DNA from: Nibricoccus aquaticus
GTDB lineage: Bacteria; Verrucomicrobiota; Verrucomicrobiia; Opitutales; Opitutaceae
Length of the DNA stretch: 64,000 nucleotides
NCBI RefSeq assembly: GCF_002310495.1
Contig: NZ_CP023344.1
Span: 3,303,501-3,367,500 of the forward strand
Reading direction: 5' to 3'
Shown piece by piece: positions 23,763 through 32,213 of this stretch. Position 1 is the stretch's first letter. Every line of letters starts with the position of its first letter. Position numbers and translations under genes: made by a program. The notes under the pieces were generated by a model that had not been told where the DNA came from, made no database searches, and saw nothing but the letters and a program-made list of their open reading frames with translations.

Positions 23763-24955
23763 AAACACTCTCTGCTTCTCTCGTATTTATATTCTCCAGC
23801 GCGCTCGGCGTTTCGCTTTTCTCGGCTGATTCTGCGCGCATCGCGAACACGATCGTGCTCGATGCCGCTGGCGTTCAAAACCTTCGTATCCAGACGGTGG
23901 CCGTCGAAGAAGGCGATTTTGAGGAGAGCGTTTTCTCACTCGGTCGCATTGAAGCGAAGCCGGGCAATATCGCCGCCGTCAGCAGTCGCATCCAAGGTCG
24001 GGTCGTGGCGCTGAGCGCACTGCCCGGCGATGTCATCGCGGCTGGAGCGGAAGTCGCGAAAGTGGAGAGCCGTCAGCCGGGAAATCCGCCGCCGGTTATC
24101 TCGCTCACGGCTCCGCTCGGCGGGGTTGTGACGCAGCTCGATGTGCGTCTCGGCGATCCGGTGGAGCCGGAGAAGGCGCTGCTGGAGATCACGGATTTCA
24201 GCGAAGTCCTCGCGGTTGCCCGTGTGCCGGAACATGTCGCGGGTCGGCTCAAACCCGGCGCGAAAGCGAGTATCACGGTGTCGGCGTTACATGATGGAAA
24301 ACTCGAAGGTGAGTTGCTGCGCTTCGGGACAGTGGCGGATGCGGCGAGTGGGACGATCGACGCGATTTTCAAACTCGCGAATCTTGGGAACCGGCTTCGT
24401 CCCGGGATGCGCGCGGAGTTTTCCATCGTCGTCGCGCGTCGCGCAAATGTGATGAGCGTGCCGCGCAGTGCGTTGCAGGGAGAGCCGTCGGGGCGCTTCG
24501 TGTACGTGAAGGATTTTGATCTGCCCAACGCGTTCATCAAAACGCCGGTCGTGGTGGGGCAGATCAATGAGCGTGCGGCGGAAATCATCAGCGGGCTGCT
24601 GCCTGCCGATGAAGTCGTCACGCAGGGCGCGTACTCACTCGCGTTCGCGGGGGGCGGTAGTGTGTCGCTCAAGGAAGCGCTGGATGCGGCTCATGGGCAC
24701 GAGCACGCGGCGGACGGATCGGAACTGAAGGCGGATGCGAAAACGAAAGCGGCGTCTGCTTCAGGAAAAACCGAGGCGGGTGGAGATCACGGCCATGATC
24801 ATGGCGATCACGACCACGCGCATGGAGATGAGCACGATCACGACGATGAACATGGGCATGAGAATCCGTTCTGGATGATCGTGAGCGGCGTGCTGTTTGC
24901 CGCGCTGCTGGTCGTCGCGTTCTGGAAGAAACGCGGCGCGGCCAAATCGAACTGA
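23759..24955 (+). CDS. RND periplasmic adaptor with His-rich tail and C-terminal membrane helix
   Basis: This is the membrane-fusion subunit linking the RND pump to the TolC channel (CzcB/CusB-like). It has a signal peptide (MKTLSASLVFIFSSALGVSLFS), then the barrel and lipoyl halves (GRIEAKPGNIAAVSSRIQG, VISLTAPLGGVVTQLDVRLGD) and the beta-barrel region (VPRSALQGEPSGRFVYVKD). Unusually, after residue 320 there is a linker dense in His, Asp and Glu (GDHGHDHGDHDHAHGDEH-type), then a hydrophobic helix NPFWMIVSGVLFAALLVVAF and a basic end. It may bind metal at the membrane surface and be anchored from its C-terminus. It is coupled to the channel gene by a 4-bp overlap and lies 10 bp before the pump gene. 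Confidence 0.9.
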   Translation: MKTLSASLVFIFSSALGVSLFSADSARIANTIVLDAAGVQNLRIQTVAVEEGDFEESVFSLGRIEAKPGNIAAVSSRIQGRVVALSALPGDVIAAGAEVAKVESRQPGNPPPVISLTAPLGGVVTQLDVRLGDPVEPEKALLEITDFSEVLAVARVPEHVAGRLKPGAKASITVSALHDGKLEGELLRFGTVADAASGTIDAIFKLANLGNRLRPGMRAEFSIVVARRANVMSVPRSALQGEPSGRFVYVKDFDLPNAFIKTPVVVGQINERAAEIISGLLPADEVVTQGAYSLAFAGGGSVSLKEALDAAHGHEHAADGSELKADAKTKAASASGKTEAGGDHGHDHGDHDHAHGDEHDHDDEHGHENPFWMIVSGVLFAALLVVAFWKKRGAAKSN

Positions 24956-24965
24956 GGACTCTGCG

Positions 24966-27900
24966 ATGTTGAACAAACTTATCCAGTGGTCGCTCGCGAA
25001 CCGGGCCATCGTGCTCGGGCTCTCGCTCATCATTCTCGTGCTCGGCCTTCGCACGGGGACGCAGCTTCCCGTCGAAGTGTTGCCCGATCTCACGAAGCCG
25101 ACGGTCATCATTCTCACGGAAGCGCCCGGCCTCGCGCCGGAAGAAGTGGAGACGCGCGTCACGCAGCCGCTCGAAAGCGCGCTCATGGGAGTCGCCGGGT
25201 TGACGCGTTTGAGGTCGAACTCGGATGTCGCTCTCTCGCTCGTGTACGCGGAGTTCGGCTGGGAGACGGACATCTATCAGGCGCGCGTGCTGGTGCAGGA
25301 GCGCTTACAGTCCGCTCGTGAGCAACTCCCCGACAAGGTGCAGCCATTCATGACACCGGTCGCGTCGCTGATGGGGGAAATCCTTCTGGTCGGCGTGCGT
25401 TCGACGACGAAGGAAGGGGAGCCTGGATACATCGCGCCGAGTGATGTCAGGACGCTCGCTGATTGGACGATCAAGCGGCGGCTCCAGAGTATTCCAGGCA
25501 TCGCGGAAATCCTCAATATGGGCGGCGGCGTGAAGCAGATTGAGGTGCAGCCCGATCCTTACCGGATGCAGGCGCACGACGTGAGTTTCGCGGAGCTGGA
25601 GGAGGCGGTCGCTGAAACAGCGAGCACGACGACGGGTGGGTTTCTCAGTACGGGGCCGACGGAGATCATGGTGCGCAATCTCGCGATGACGACCGACCTC
25701 GGGGACATCGCGCGCACGGTCATCAAGAAGACGGGCGACCGTGCGGTGACGATTGGCGATGTGGCGGCGGTGGAGTGGGGGATCGAGCCGATGCGCGGAG
25801 ATGCGACCGTGAGCGTCGCTCCAGAAAAAGCGCCGACGTACGGCGTGATCATGTCGATCACCAAGGCGCCGGGCTTCGATACGCGCGCGCTCACGGAGCA
25901 GATCCAGGCGGCGTTGGAGGAATTGAAGACGAGTTTCCCGCCCGGCGTGGAGACAACGCTGTTGTTTCAGCAGAAGGATTTTATCGATCACGCTATCGGC
26001 AATCTGAAGGAGGCGATCCGCGATGGCGCGATCATGGTGACGGTGGTGTTGTTTCTCTTCCTCCTGAATTTCCGCACGACGTTCATCACGCTCATGGCGA
26101 TGCCGATGAGCTTCGCGATCACGCTGCTCGTGTTTCACCAGTTCGGGATTTCTGTGAACTCGATGACGCTAGGCGGACTTGCGGTGGCGATCGGCATGGT
26201 CGTCGATGATGCCATCGTGGACGTGGAAAATGTGTTCCGCCGGCTGCGCGAGAACGCGGCGCTGCCGCATCCGCGGCCGAAGCTGCAGGTGATCGGGCGC
26301 GCATCGGGCGAGGTGAGAAACTCGATCCTCTATGCGACGGTTTTGATCATCCTCGTTTTTCTCCCGCTGCTGGGGCTGAGCGGCGTGGAAGGGAAGCTCT
26401 TCGCGCCCATCGCGATTGCGACGATCATCAGCATGGTCGCGTCGTTCATCGTCTCGCTGACGTTGATCCCGGTGCTTTGTTCGTTGCTGCTCAGCCCCAA
26501 AGCGGGGCGTGAACACAAAGACGGGCGCTTCGTCGGCTTTCTGAAAAATCTCCTGCGCGCGACGTTGCTGCGGGCCGGGCTGAATTTCCCGATTCCTGTG
26601 CTGGGTGTCGTGATGATCGGGATGATTGGCGCGTTTTTGCTCTATCCGAAAATGAGCAAAGATTTTCTTCCGAGCTTTCGAGAAGAGACTGCGCTGATCG
26701 CCGTGACCTCGGCGCCCGGCACTTCGCTGGAGGAGATGAATAAAATTTCGGATGTGATCGAAGCGCAGATTCTCGCGGTCCCGGAGGTGCGCAAAGTCGG
26801 CCGGCGGCTCGGGCGTGCGGAGCGGGGCGATCATGTGGTTCCCGTTTCCACGGCGGAGTTCGACGTGGATTTTCGCGAGTTGGTCGGGCACGAGGGGAAG
26901 GCGGGCCGCAGTCGCAAAGAGATCCTCGCCGACCTCAACCGTCGTCTGAAAACGGTGCCGGGCGTCTTTGCTGTCGTTGGCGGACCACTGGCGGATCGCA
27001 TCGGCCATATGCTCAGCGGTGTGTCCGCGCCGGTGGCGATTAAAGTCTTCGGTCCGGACCTCGACACGCTCCGCCGCATCGGCACCGAGGTTCAGGCCGT
27101 TGCGAAAACGATTCCTGGTTTTGAAGACGCGAAGCTCGATCAGCAGTCGTCGATCCCACAGCTGCGCATCGAGGCGAATCGCGACCGGTCGGCTGCGTAC
27201 GGCGTCACTCCTGGGGCAATCAACGACCAGCTCAGCGCGCTCCTTGGCGGCAAGGAAATCGCCGAACTCCGCGACGGGCAGCGCGCGGTGAATCTGGTCA
27301 TCCGGCTGCCGCTGGCGTGGCGCGATTCGGCGGAGAAGATCGCGCAGATTCCTATCGAGATAGAGAGCGGGCAGCGCGTGCCGTTGTCGCTGGTTGCCGA
27401 CGTGCGCGAGGCGAAGGGGCCGAACGTCATCTTCCGGGAAAACAGCCAGCGACGGTTCACGATCGCGATCAAGCCGACGGTGCGCGATGTCGGCGCGCTC
27501 GTGGCGAAACTCCAGGAGGACGTGAAAGCGAAGGTGAAACTGCCTGAGGGCTACTTCATCACGTATGAGGGCGAGTTCCAGGCGCAGAAAGACGCGACGC
27601 AGCGGATCGTGCTCTTCAGCGCGGTGGTTTTTGTGATCATCGTTTTCCTGCTCTACGGTTATTTCCAGAGCATGGCGCTGGCGTTGCAGGTGATGTTGAG
27701 CATCCCGCTCTCGCTGGTCGGCGGCCTTGTGTACACGTGGCTCAAGGTAGACAACATCAGCATCGCCACGCTGGTCGGTTTCATCGCGGTCGGCGGGGTG
27801 GCGGCGCGCAACGGCATCATGATGCTCTCGCACTACCTGCATCTCATGAAACATGAGGGCGAGGGCTTCACACGTGCGATGGTCGAGCGCGGTACGCTGG

Positions 27901-28136
27901 AGCGCATGGTCCCGGTACTGATGACCGCGCTTGCCGCGGGCATCGCGCTGATTCCGCTCGTGCTCGCGGGCGATCAACCGGGCAAAGAAATCCTTCACCC
28001 GGTCGCCGTCGTGATCGTGGGCGGACTCATCTCGTCCACGCTCCTCGAGTTCCTCGTGAGGCCGTTAATCTTTTTTCATCTCGGCCGTAAAGCCGCTGCG
28101 CAGGCTATCGAGCGCGACGCGGCTGCTGCCCAGTGA
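24966..28136 (+). CDS. heavy-metal RND efflux pump (CzcA/CusA family)
   Basis: This is a proton-driven inner-membrane pump of the HME-RND class. Start ATG 24966 (MLNKLIQWSLANRAIV) is the standard beginning; an upstream in-frame Met falls inside the adaptor gene. The 1056-residue protein shows TM1, the VLPDLTKPTVIILTEAPG block, the large periplasmic loops, TM2-6 with AIGMVVDDAIVDVENVFRR (the Asp-containing proton-relay helix), the second half with GPDLDTLRRIGTEV, and the closing TM bundle with FIAVGGVAARNGIMML. The C-terminus HLGRKAAAQAIERD is cytoplasmic. The substrate is probably Cu+/Ag+ or Zn/Co/Cd; the adjacent multicopper oxidase favours copper. It is in an operon with the two genes upstream. 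Confidence 0.93.
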   Translation: MLNKLIQWSLANRAIVLGLSLIILVLGLRTGTQLPVEVLPDLTKPTVIILTEAPGLAPEEVETRVTQPLESALMGVAGLTRLRSNSDVALSLVYAEFGWETDIYQARVLVQERLQSAREQLPDKVQPFMTPVASLMGEILLVGVRSTTKEGEPGYIAPSDVRTLADWTIKRRLQSIPGIAEILNMGGGVKQIEVQPDPYRMQAHDVSFAELEEAVAETASTTTGGFLSTGPTEIMVRNLAMTTDLGDIARTVIKKTGDRAVTIGDVAAVEWGIEPMRGDATVSVAPEKAPTYGVIMSITKAPGFDTRALTEQIQAALEELKTSFPPGVETTLLFQQKDFIDHAIGNLKEAIRDGAIMVTVVLFLFLLNFRTTFITLMAMPMSFAITLLVFHQFGISVNSMTLGGLAVAIGMVVDDAIVDVENVFRRLRENAALPHPRPKLQVIGRASGEVRNSILYATVLIILVFLPLLGLSGVEGKLFAPIAIATIISMVASFIVSLTLIPVLCSLLLSPKAGREHKDGRFVGFLKNLLRATLLRAGLNFPIPVLGVVMIGMIGAFLLYPKMSKDFLPSFREETALIAVTSAPGTSLEEMNKISDVIEAQILAVPEVRKVGRRLGRAERGDHVVPVSTAEFDVDFRELVGHEGKAGRSRKEILADLNRRLKTVPGVFAVVGGPLADRIGHMLSGVSAPVAIKVFGPDLDTLRRIGTEVQAVAKTIPGFEDAKLDQQSSIPQLRIEANRDRSAAYGVTPGAINDQLSALLGGKEIAELRDGQRAVNLVIRLPLAWRDSAEKIAQIPIEIESGQRVPLSLVADVREAKGPNVIFRENSQRRFTIAIKPTVRDVGALVAKLQEDVKAKVKLPEGYFITYEGEFQAQKDATQRIVLFSAVVFVIIVFLLYGYFQSMALALQVMLSIPLSLVGGLVYTWLKVDNISIATLVGFIAVGGVAARNGIMMLSHYLHLMKHEGEGFTRAMVERGTLERMVPVLMTALAAGIALIPLVLAGDQPGKEILHPVAVVIVGGLISSTLLEFLVRPLIFFHLGRKAAAQAIERDAAAAQ

Positions 28137-28175
28137 ATTTCTCCTCAACGTAATTAACCAAACTCAACTCGTCTC

Positions 28176-28631
28176 ATGAAAATCAAAACCATCGTCTCTT
28201 CGTTTCTCGCGCTCTTGGTCCTTGGTCTCACGACCTCCATCGCGGAGGCGCATTCCAACGAAAAGAAAATCGCGGGCCCTAATGGCGGTCGCGTGCTCAC
28301 TAAGGTTGAACCGCACGCGGAATTTTTCGTCACGGCTGAGCGCAAAGTGCAGATCACGTTTCTCGGTGAGGACGGCAAAGCCATCGCTCCGGCCGCGCAA
28401 GTCGTGGCGGTTACAGCGGGTGATCGCGCGGCACCGACGAAACTGAGCTTTGCGAAATCGGGCGATGTCCTGATCTCCGATGTGGCGCTGCCTGCGGGAA
28501 ATAACTTTCCGGCGGTCGTGCAGATCAAGGCGACGCCTGACGCGAAAGCGGTGGCGGAGAAGTTCAATGTGAACCTTTCGCAGTGCGGCGAATGCGACAA
28601 AGCGGAGTACGCTTGCACCTGCGCGCACTGA
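28176..28631 (+). CDS. exported protein with Cys-rich C-terminus
   Basis: This small periplasmic protein of 151 residues has unknown biochemical role. The signal peptide is MKIKTIVSSFLALLVLGLTTSIAEA, and the mature part begins HSNEKKIAGPNGGRVL. The middle looks like a beta-sandwich (PHAEFFVTAERKVQITFLGEDGKAI), similar to small domains that accompany RND adaptors. The C-terminus SQCGECDKAEYACTCAH has four Cys and a His in a CxxC...CxC pattern, suggesting a metal-binding tail. It lies 39 bp after the pump gene and 27 bp before the multicopper oxidase gene on the same strand, so it is very likely co-expressed with them and probably binds the exported metal. Confidence 0.72.
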   Translation: MKIKTIVSSFLALLVLGLTTSIAEAHSNEKKIAGPNGGRVLTKVEPHAEFFVTAERKVQITFLGEDGKAIAPAAQVVAVTAGDRAAPTKLSFAKSGDVLISDVALPAGNNFPAVVQIKATPDAKAVAEKFNVNLSQCGECDKAEYACTCAH

Positions 28632-28658
28632 TCGGCGGGCTAACACTGGAGATGACTC

Positions 28659-30950
28659 ATGCAAGGGATCGCGCTGTCTGATTCGTATAACAGACGTGAC
28701 CACCTTCCGATTCCCGCAAACAGCCCTTCAGTCGTGAGACGCCTGTTCGCATTTTTCCTGCTCGATATGCTGCTCGGCGCCGTTGCGGCGCACGCCTGCG
28801 CGGAGTGCGGTGGGAAGAATAAAGCCGCGTGGCTGGCGCTCGAAGCGGGGCCGAAGGCATCGCAGCTTTTTCCTGATGCGCGGATCGTCGAGTACACGCT
28901 CGATATTGCCGAGACCATGCTTTCTCCGGCGGGGAAACCGGTGCGGGCGTTGACGATCAATGGCGCGGTGCCGGGGCCGGTGCTGCGGTTTCGCGAGGGG
29001 GATGTGGCGCGCATCCATGTGCGTAACCGGCTCGCGAAGGGGGAGACGTCGCTTCACTGGCATGGGCTGCTGCTGCCGAATCTGGAGGACGGCGTGCCTT
29101 ATCTGACCACGCCGCCGATTGGCGCGGGAGAAACGCGGACGTTCGAGTTTCTGCTCAAGCACGCCGGAACTTATTGGTACCATAGTCACACTGGGTTGCA
29201 GGAGCAGCGGGGCGTTTATGGGAGTATTGTGATCGAGCCTGCGACGGGTGCGTCTGCGCGGGCCGATCTGCCGCGCATCGATCGCGAAGAGGTGGTGGTG
29301 CTCTCCGACTGGACCAACGAAAACCCCGATGAGGTGATGCGCACGCTGCTGCGTGGGAGCGATTGGTACGCGATACGGAAGGGCACGGCGCAGTCGCTCA
29401 CCGGCGCGATGCGGGCGGGGCATTTGGGGGATTTTATTAAGCGCGAGAAATCCCGCGTGCCGCCGATGGATGTGTCCGATGTCGCTTACGACGCGTTTCT
29501 CGTCAATGGCCAGCGACGGCAGCGCATGGAAGGACGAGCGGGAGAGACGATCCGGCTGCGGGTGATCAACGCGGCGGCATCGACTTACTTTTATCTGAAC
29601 TCGGCTACCGGACCGCTGACGCTCGTCGCTGCGGACGGGATGGACGTGGCTCCGATTCAGCAGAACCGGTTGCTTATCGGTATGGCGGAGACGTACGACG
29701 TGCTCGTGACGGTTCCGGCGGATGGTGCGTGGGAAGTGCGGGCGACTTCGCAGGATGGGTCGGGATATGCGTCGCTGTTTCTCGGCGATGGTGCGGAGAA
29801 ACCGGCGGCCTCACTGGCGCCGCTTGAGATCTATAACATGAACGCTGCGATGGACGCGGTGCTCGATGAACTGGATGAGTCGGGCGAGATTACCGATGGG
29901 GAGGCACTCGCGAGCGAGAAGGCGCGGCCGTTGCCGCCGTACAAGCGGTTAAAGTCGACCCGGGCGACGACGTTGCCCGAGGGAGCGCCGGTGCGGGAGG
30001 TCACGCTCAAGCTTAGCGGCGACATGACGCGCTATAGCTGGTCGATCGACGACAAGCGTATCGACGAACAGGGCACGCTGGCCGTGAAGCGCGGGGAGGT
30101 CCTGCGGCTGGTGCTCGTGAACAACACGATGATGCACCACCCGATGCACCTGCATGGACATTTCTTCCGGCTGCTCCTGCCGGGCGCGGGCGATCCGGCG
30201 TTCGCGCCGCTCAAGCACACGGTGGACGTGCCGCCGATGAGTCGTCGCGTGATCGAGTTCTACGCCAACGAGGACCGCGACTGGTTGTTTCACTGTCACC
30301 TGCTTTATCACATGATGGCGGGCATGGCGCGGGTGGTGAGTTATCCGGCGGGCGAAGAAATGGCGGCGGCGGCGGAGAGTGGCGCTGCGCGTCCACTTGA
30401 AGAGAGCAAACTTGCCGAGCGCGGCAGTTACCGGCCGGCGCTCGGGGAGCACGGGCATCCGCACACGTACGCGTGGATTGAGGGCAGCGTACAATCGCAC
30501 TTGAGCACGGGCGTGGGCACGATCCAGCGTGGACGCGACAATGTGAATTTTCTCTGGGAAACGGGTTGGGAGCGCGTCGAGAAAACCGAATACGAGGTTG
30601 AGGCGGTGTACGCGCGTTACTTCAACGTGAGGTGGCGTGCCTTTGCGGGCTACCGGTTAACGAACATGCACGAGGCGCGCGATGGCGTCATCGCCGGGGC
30701 GACTTATCGATTGCCGTATCTGGTAGATTTGACGGGGACGCTTCAGAGCAGCGGGGAGACGCGCGTGGTTCTGGAGAAGACGATTCCGCTGACGGCGCGC
30801 ATCGGGGTGATGGCACGCATGGAGTACGACAGCGTGCAGACATTTTCCTGGATGAGCGGGCTGAGCTATACGGTGAGCAAACGGTTTTCCCTCATCGGCA
30901 GCTACGACTCCGAATATGGAGCGGGCGCGGGCGTCGGCTTTCGTTTCTGA
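28659..30950 (+). CDS. multicopper oxidase (CopA-like) fused to a beta-barrel-like C-terminal domain
   Basis: This is a periplasmic or outer-membrane-attached multicopper oxidase, probably oxidising Cu(I) to Cu(II). The start may be ATG 28659 (GGAG 8 nt upstream) or GTG 28734, which puts the signal segment VRRLFAFFLLDMLLGAVAAHA first. CopA-type motifs are LHWHG (133-135), WYHSHTGLQEQ (175-177), MHHPMHLHGHFF (about 492-501) and FHCHLLYHMMAGM (about 544-556), giving all type 1, 2 and 3 copper ligands. Residues from about 590 to 763 form alternating amphipathic strands, with repeated GYRLTNMH, GATYRLPYLVDL and the aromatic end GVGFRF, resembling a CopB outer-membrane barrel. An ACAECGGK motif follows the signal. 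It sits inside the metal cluster. Confidence 0.88.
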   Translation: MQGIALSDSYNRRDHLPIPANSPSVVRRLFAFFLLDMLLGAVAAHACAECGGKNKAAWLALEAGPKASQLFPDARIVEYTLDIAETMLSPAGKPVRALTINGAVPGPVLRFREGDVARIHVRNRLAKGETSLHWHGLLLPNLEDGVPYLTTPPIGAGETRTFEFLLKHAGTYWYHSHTGLQEQRGVYGSIVIEPATGASARADLPRIDREEVVVLSDWTNENPDEVMRTLLRGSDWYAIRKGTAQSLTGAMRAGHLGDFIKREKSRVPPMDVSDVAYDAFLVNGQRRQRMEGRAGETIRLRVINAAASTYFYLNSATGPLTLVAADGMDVAPIQQNRLLIGMAETYDVLVTVPADGAWEVRATSQDGSGYASLFLGDGAEKPAASLAPLEIYNMNAAMDAVLDELDESGEITDGEALASEKARPLPPYKRLKSTRATTLPEGAPVREVTLKLSGDMTRYSWSIDDKRIDEQGTLAVKRGEVLRLVLVNNTMMHHPMHLHGHFFRLLLPGAGDPAFAPLKHTVDVPPMSRRVIEFYANEDRDWLFHCHLLYHMMAGMARVVSYPAGEEMAAAAESGAARPLEESKLAERGSYRPALGEHGHPHTYAWIEGSVQSHLSTGVGTIQRGRDNVNFLWETGWERVEKTEYEVEAVYARYFNVRWRAFAGYRLTNMHEARDGVIAGATYRLPYLVDLTGTLQSSGETRVVLEKTIPLTARIGVMARMEYDSVQTFSWMSGLSYTVSKRFSLIGSYDSEYGAGAGVGFRF

Positions 30951-30972
30951 AGAACCTGGTTACTTTTCTACT

Positions 30973-31296
30973 ATGAAGATCAAAAAAGCATTCCTCCTCA
31001 CTGCGTTGTTATTCGCAGTCGTATCGAGCGGCGGCGGCACGACCAGCTTCGCGGCTGACAGTGCTGCGGGCAGCGCGGCAGCACCTGAAGAAAAGAAGCC
31101 AGCGAAAGAAGCGCCGAAGCCTTATCCGCTGGATGTGTGCATCGTGACGGATAACGACCTTGGCTCGATGGGCGAGGAGACCTCGATGGTTTACGAGGGG
31201 CAGACGATCAAGTTCTGCTGCGCTCCCTGTGAGCGGAAGTTTTTGAAGAACCCGGCGAAGTATCTGGAGAAGCTCGCGCCGGAGAAGCGGAAGTAG
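30973..31296 (+). CDS. small exported TRASH/YHS-like metal-binding protein
   Basis: This 107-residue exported protein closes the metal cluster. Start ATG 30973 gives the signal peptide MKIKKAFLLTALLFAVVSSG; a longer frame start overlaps the oxidase gene. After a Glu/Lys/Pro linker there is a compact domain from about residue 52 with Cys56 (LDVCIVTDNDLG) and a Cys triad at 82, 83 and 86 (IKFCCAPCERKFLKNP), as in TRASH/YHS domains that bind copper or other soft metals. It lies 22 bp after the oxidase. A role in periplasmic copper binding is inferred from motif and context. It converges on the hydrolase gene with only 17 bp between stops and no evident terminator. Confidence 0.78.
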   Translation: MKIKKAFLLTALLFAVVSSGGGTTSFAADSAAGSAAAPEEKKPAKEAPKPYPLDVCIVTDNDLGSMGEETSMVYEGQTIKFCCAPCERKFLKNPAKYLEKLAPEKRK

Positions 31297-31313
31297 GCGA
31301 GGCGCGAGGGAGA

Positions 31314-32213
31314 TTATTTCGTCGCCGGGGTTTCGGGAGTTCGAGCCGAAGCGATGAAGGCAAGCAGACGTTCTTCGTAGCGCTCTTTCGCGAACCCATA
31401 GAGGTCCACGTGACCGGCACCCTCCACGAGCCAAAGTGTTTTGGGAGAATGCACGGCACCGAAAAGGGACTGGGTGTCTTCTGTCAGCGTATGGCGATCA
31501 CGGTTGCCACTGAGTACGAACACTGGCGCTGAGATTTTTTCGACCATTGCACGCGGGGATATTTGATTGATCGACGCGCCTACTTTGCTTTCGGCGAACG
31601 GAATCATGAGACACCCTAAAAGCCAGCCAGGAAGGTGTGCATGGTAGCGACAGCGCCGATCCACTGCAGTGCGAAGATCGGAGTAGACACTTTCAAGGAC
31701 CACCCAGTTGACGTCCTTCAGCCGGTCGCCGGTGAGTGCGATGGTTGCGCCTCCTTGCGAAGCGCCGATGAGGCCGAATTTGTTCGATCCTTTGGAGCGA
31801 GCGAAATCCATTGCGCCGAGAAGATCGTTCGACTCGTGAAAACCGAAACTCACGAGGTCGCCGGCACTTTCGCCGTGGCCGCGCGCGTCATAGAGGAGGA
31901 CTGAGTAGCCGTGGCGGTGTAGCAGCTTTGCGCGGGCAATCATCTGGCGGCGATTCGATCCGTGGCCGTGAAGCAAAATGACTGTCGTTTTGCTGTCAGG
32001 CGATGGCAGCCACCAACCGGAAAGCGAAAGACCGTCGAGGGAGGGAAACGTGACGGATTCAGCCTGTGTCAGGGTGCTGTCTGCAAGTGAAGGGACTGGA
32101 CGGCGAAACGCGCTCGTGAGCTGTTTTGCCTGGTGAGCTGAGCCCCAGACGAAAGCGGACAGGCCCAAGGCTCCCGCTGTAGCGGCAATCACCAGATAGC
32201 GTTTTCGTTTCAC
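31314..32213 (-). CDS. membrane-anchored alpha/beta hydrolase
   Basis: This serine hydrolase has unknown substrate. A GTG start overlaps the helicase stop (GTGA), so translation is coupled. The N-terminus has one hydrophobic segment (YLVIAATAGALGLSAFVWG), likely an anchor facing the periplasm. The oxyanion motif is LLHGHGSNRRQM, the nucleophile elbow is GASQGG, the acid is in VLSGNRDRHT, and the catalytic His is in EGAGHVDLYG. A DARGHGESAGD motif typical of BEM46/YqkD-type hydrolases is present. It has 299 residues. Base composition is less GC-rich than its neighbours. The link with the helicase gene is positional and its meaning is unclear. Confidence 0.86.
   Translation of the reverse strand: MKRKRYLVIAATAGALGLSAFVWGSAHQAKQLTSAFRRPVPSLADSTLTQAESVTFPSLDGLSLSGWWLPSPDSKTTVILLHGHGSNRRQMIARAKLLHRHGYSVLLYDARGHGESAGDLVSFGFHESNDLLGAMDFARSKGSNKFGLIGASQGGATIALTGDRLKDVNWVVLESVYSDLRTAVDRRCRYHAHLPGWLLGCLMIPFAESKVGASINQISPRAMVEKISAPVFVLSGNRDRHTLTEDTQSLFGAVHSPKTLWLVEGAGHVDLYGFAKERYEERLLAFIASARTPETPATK

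Noticed and set aside
24850-24960. The His-rich stretch as a separate small gene
   Set aside because: It is in frame with, and contiguous to, the adaptor protein; there is no stop or start between.
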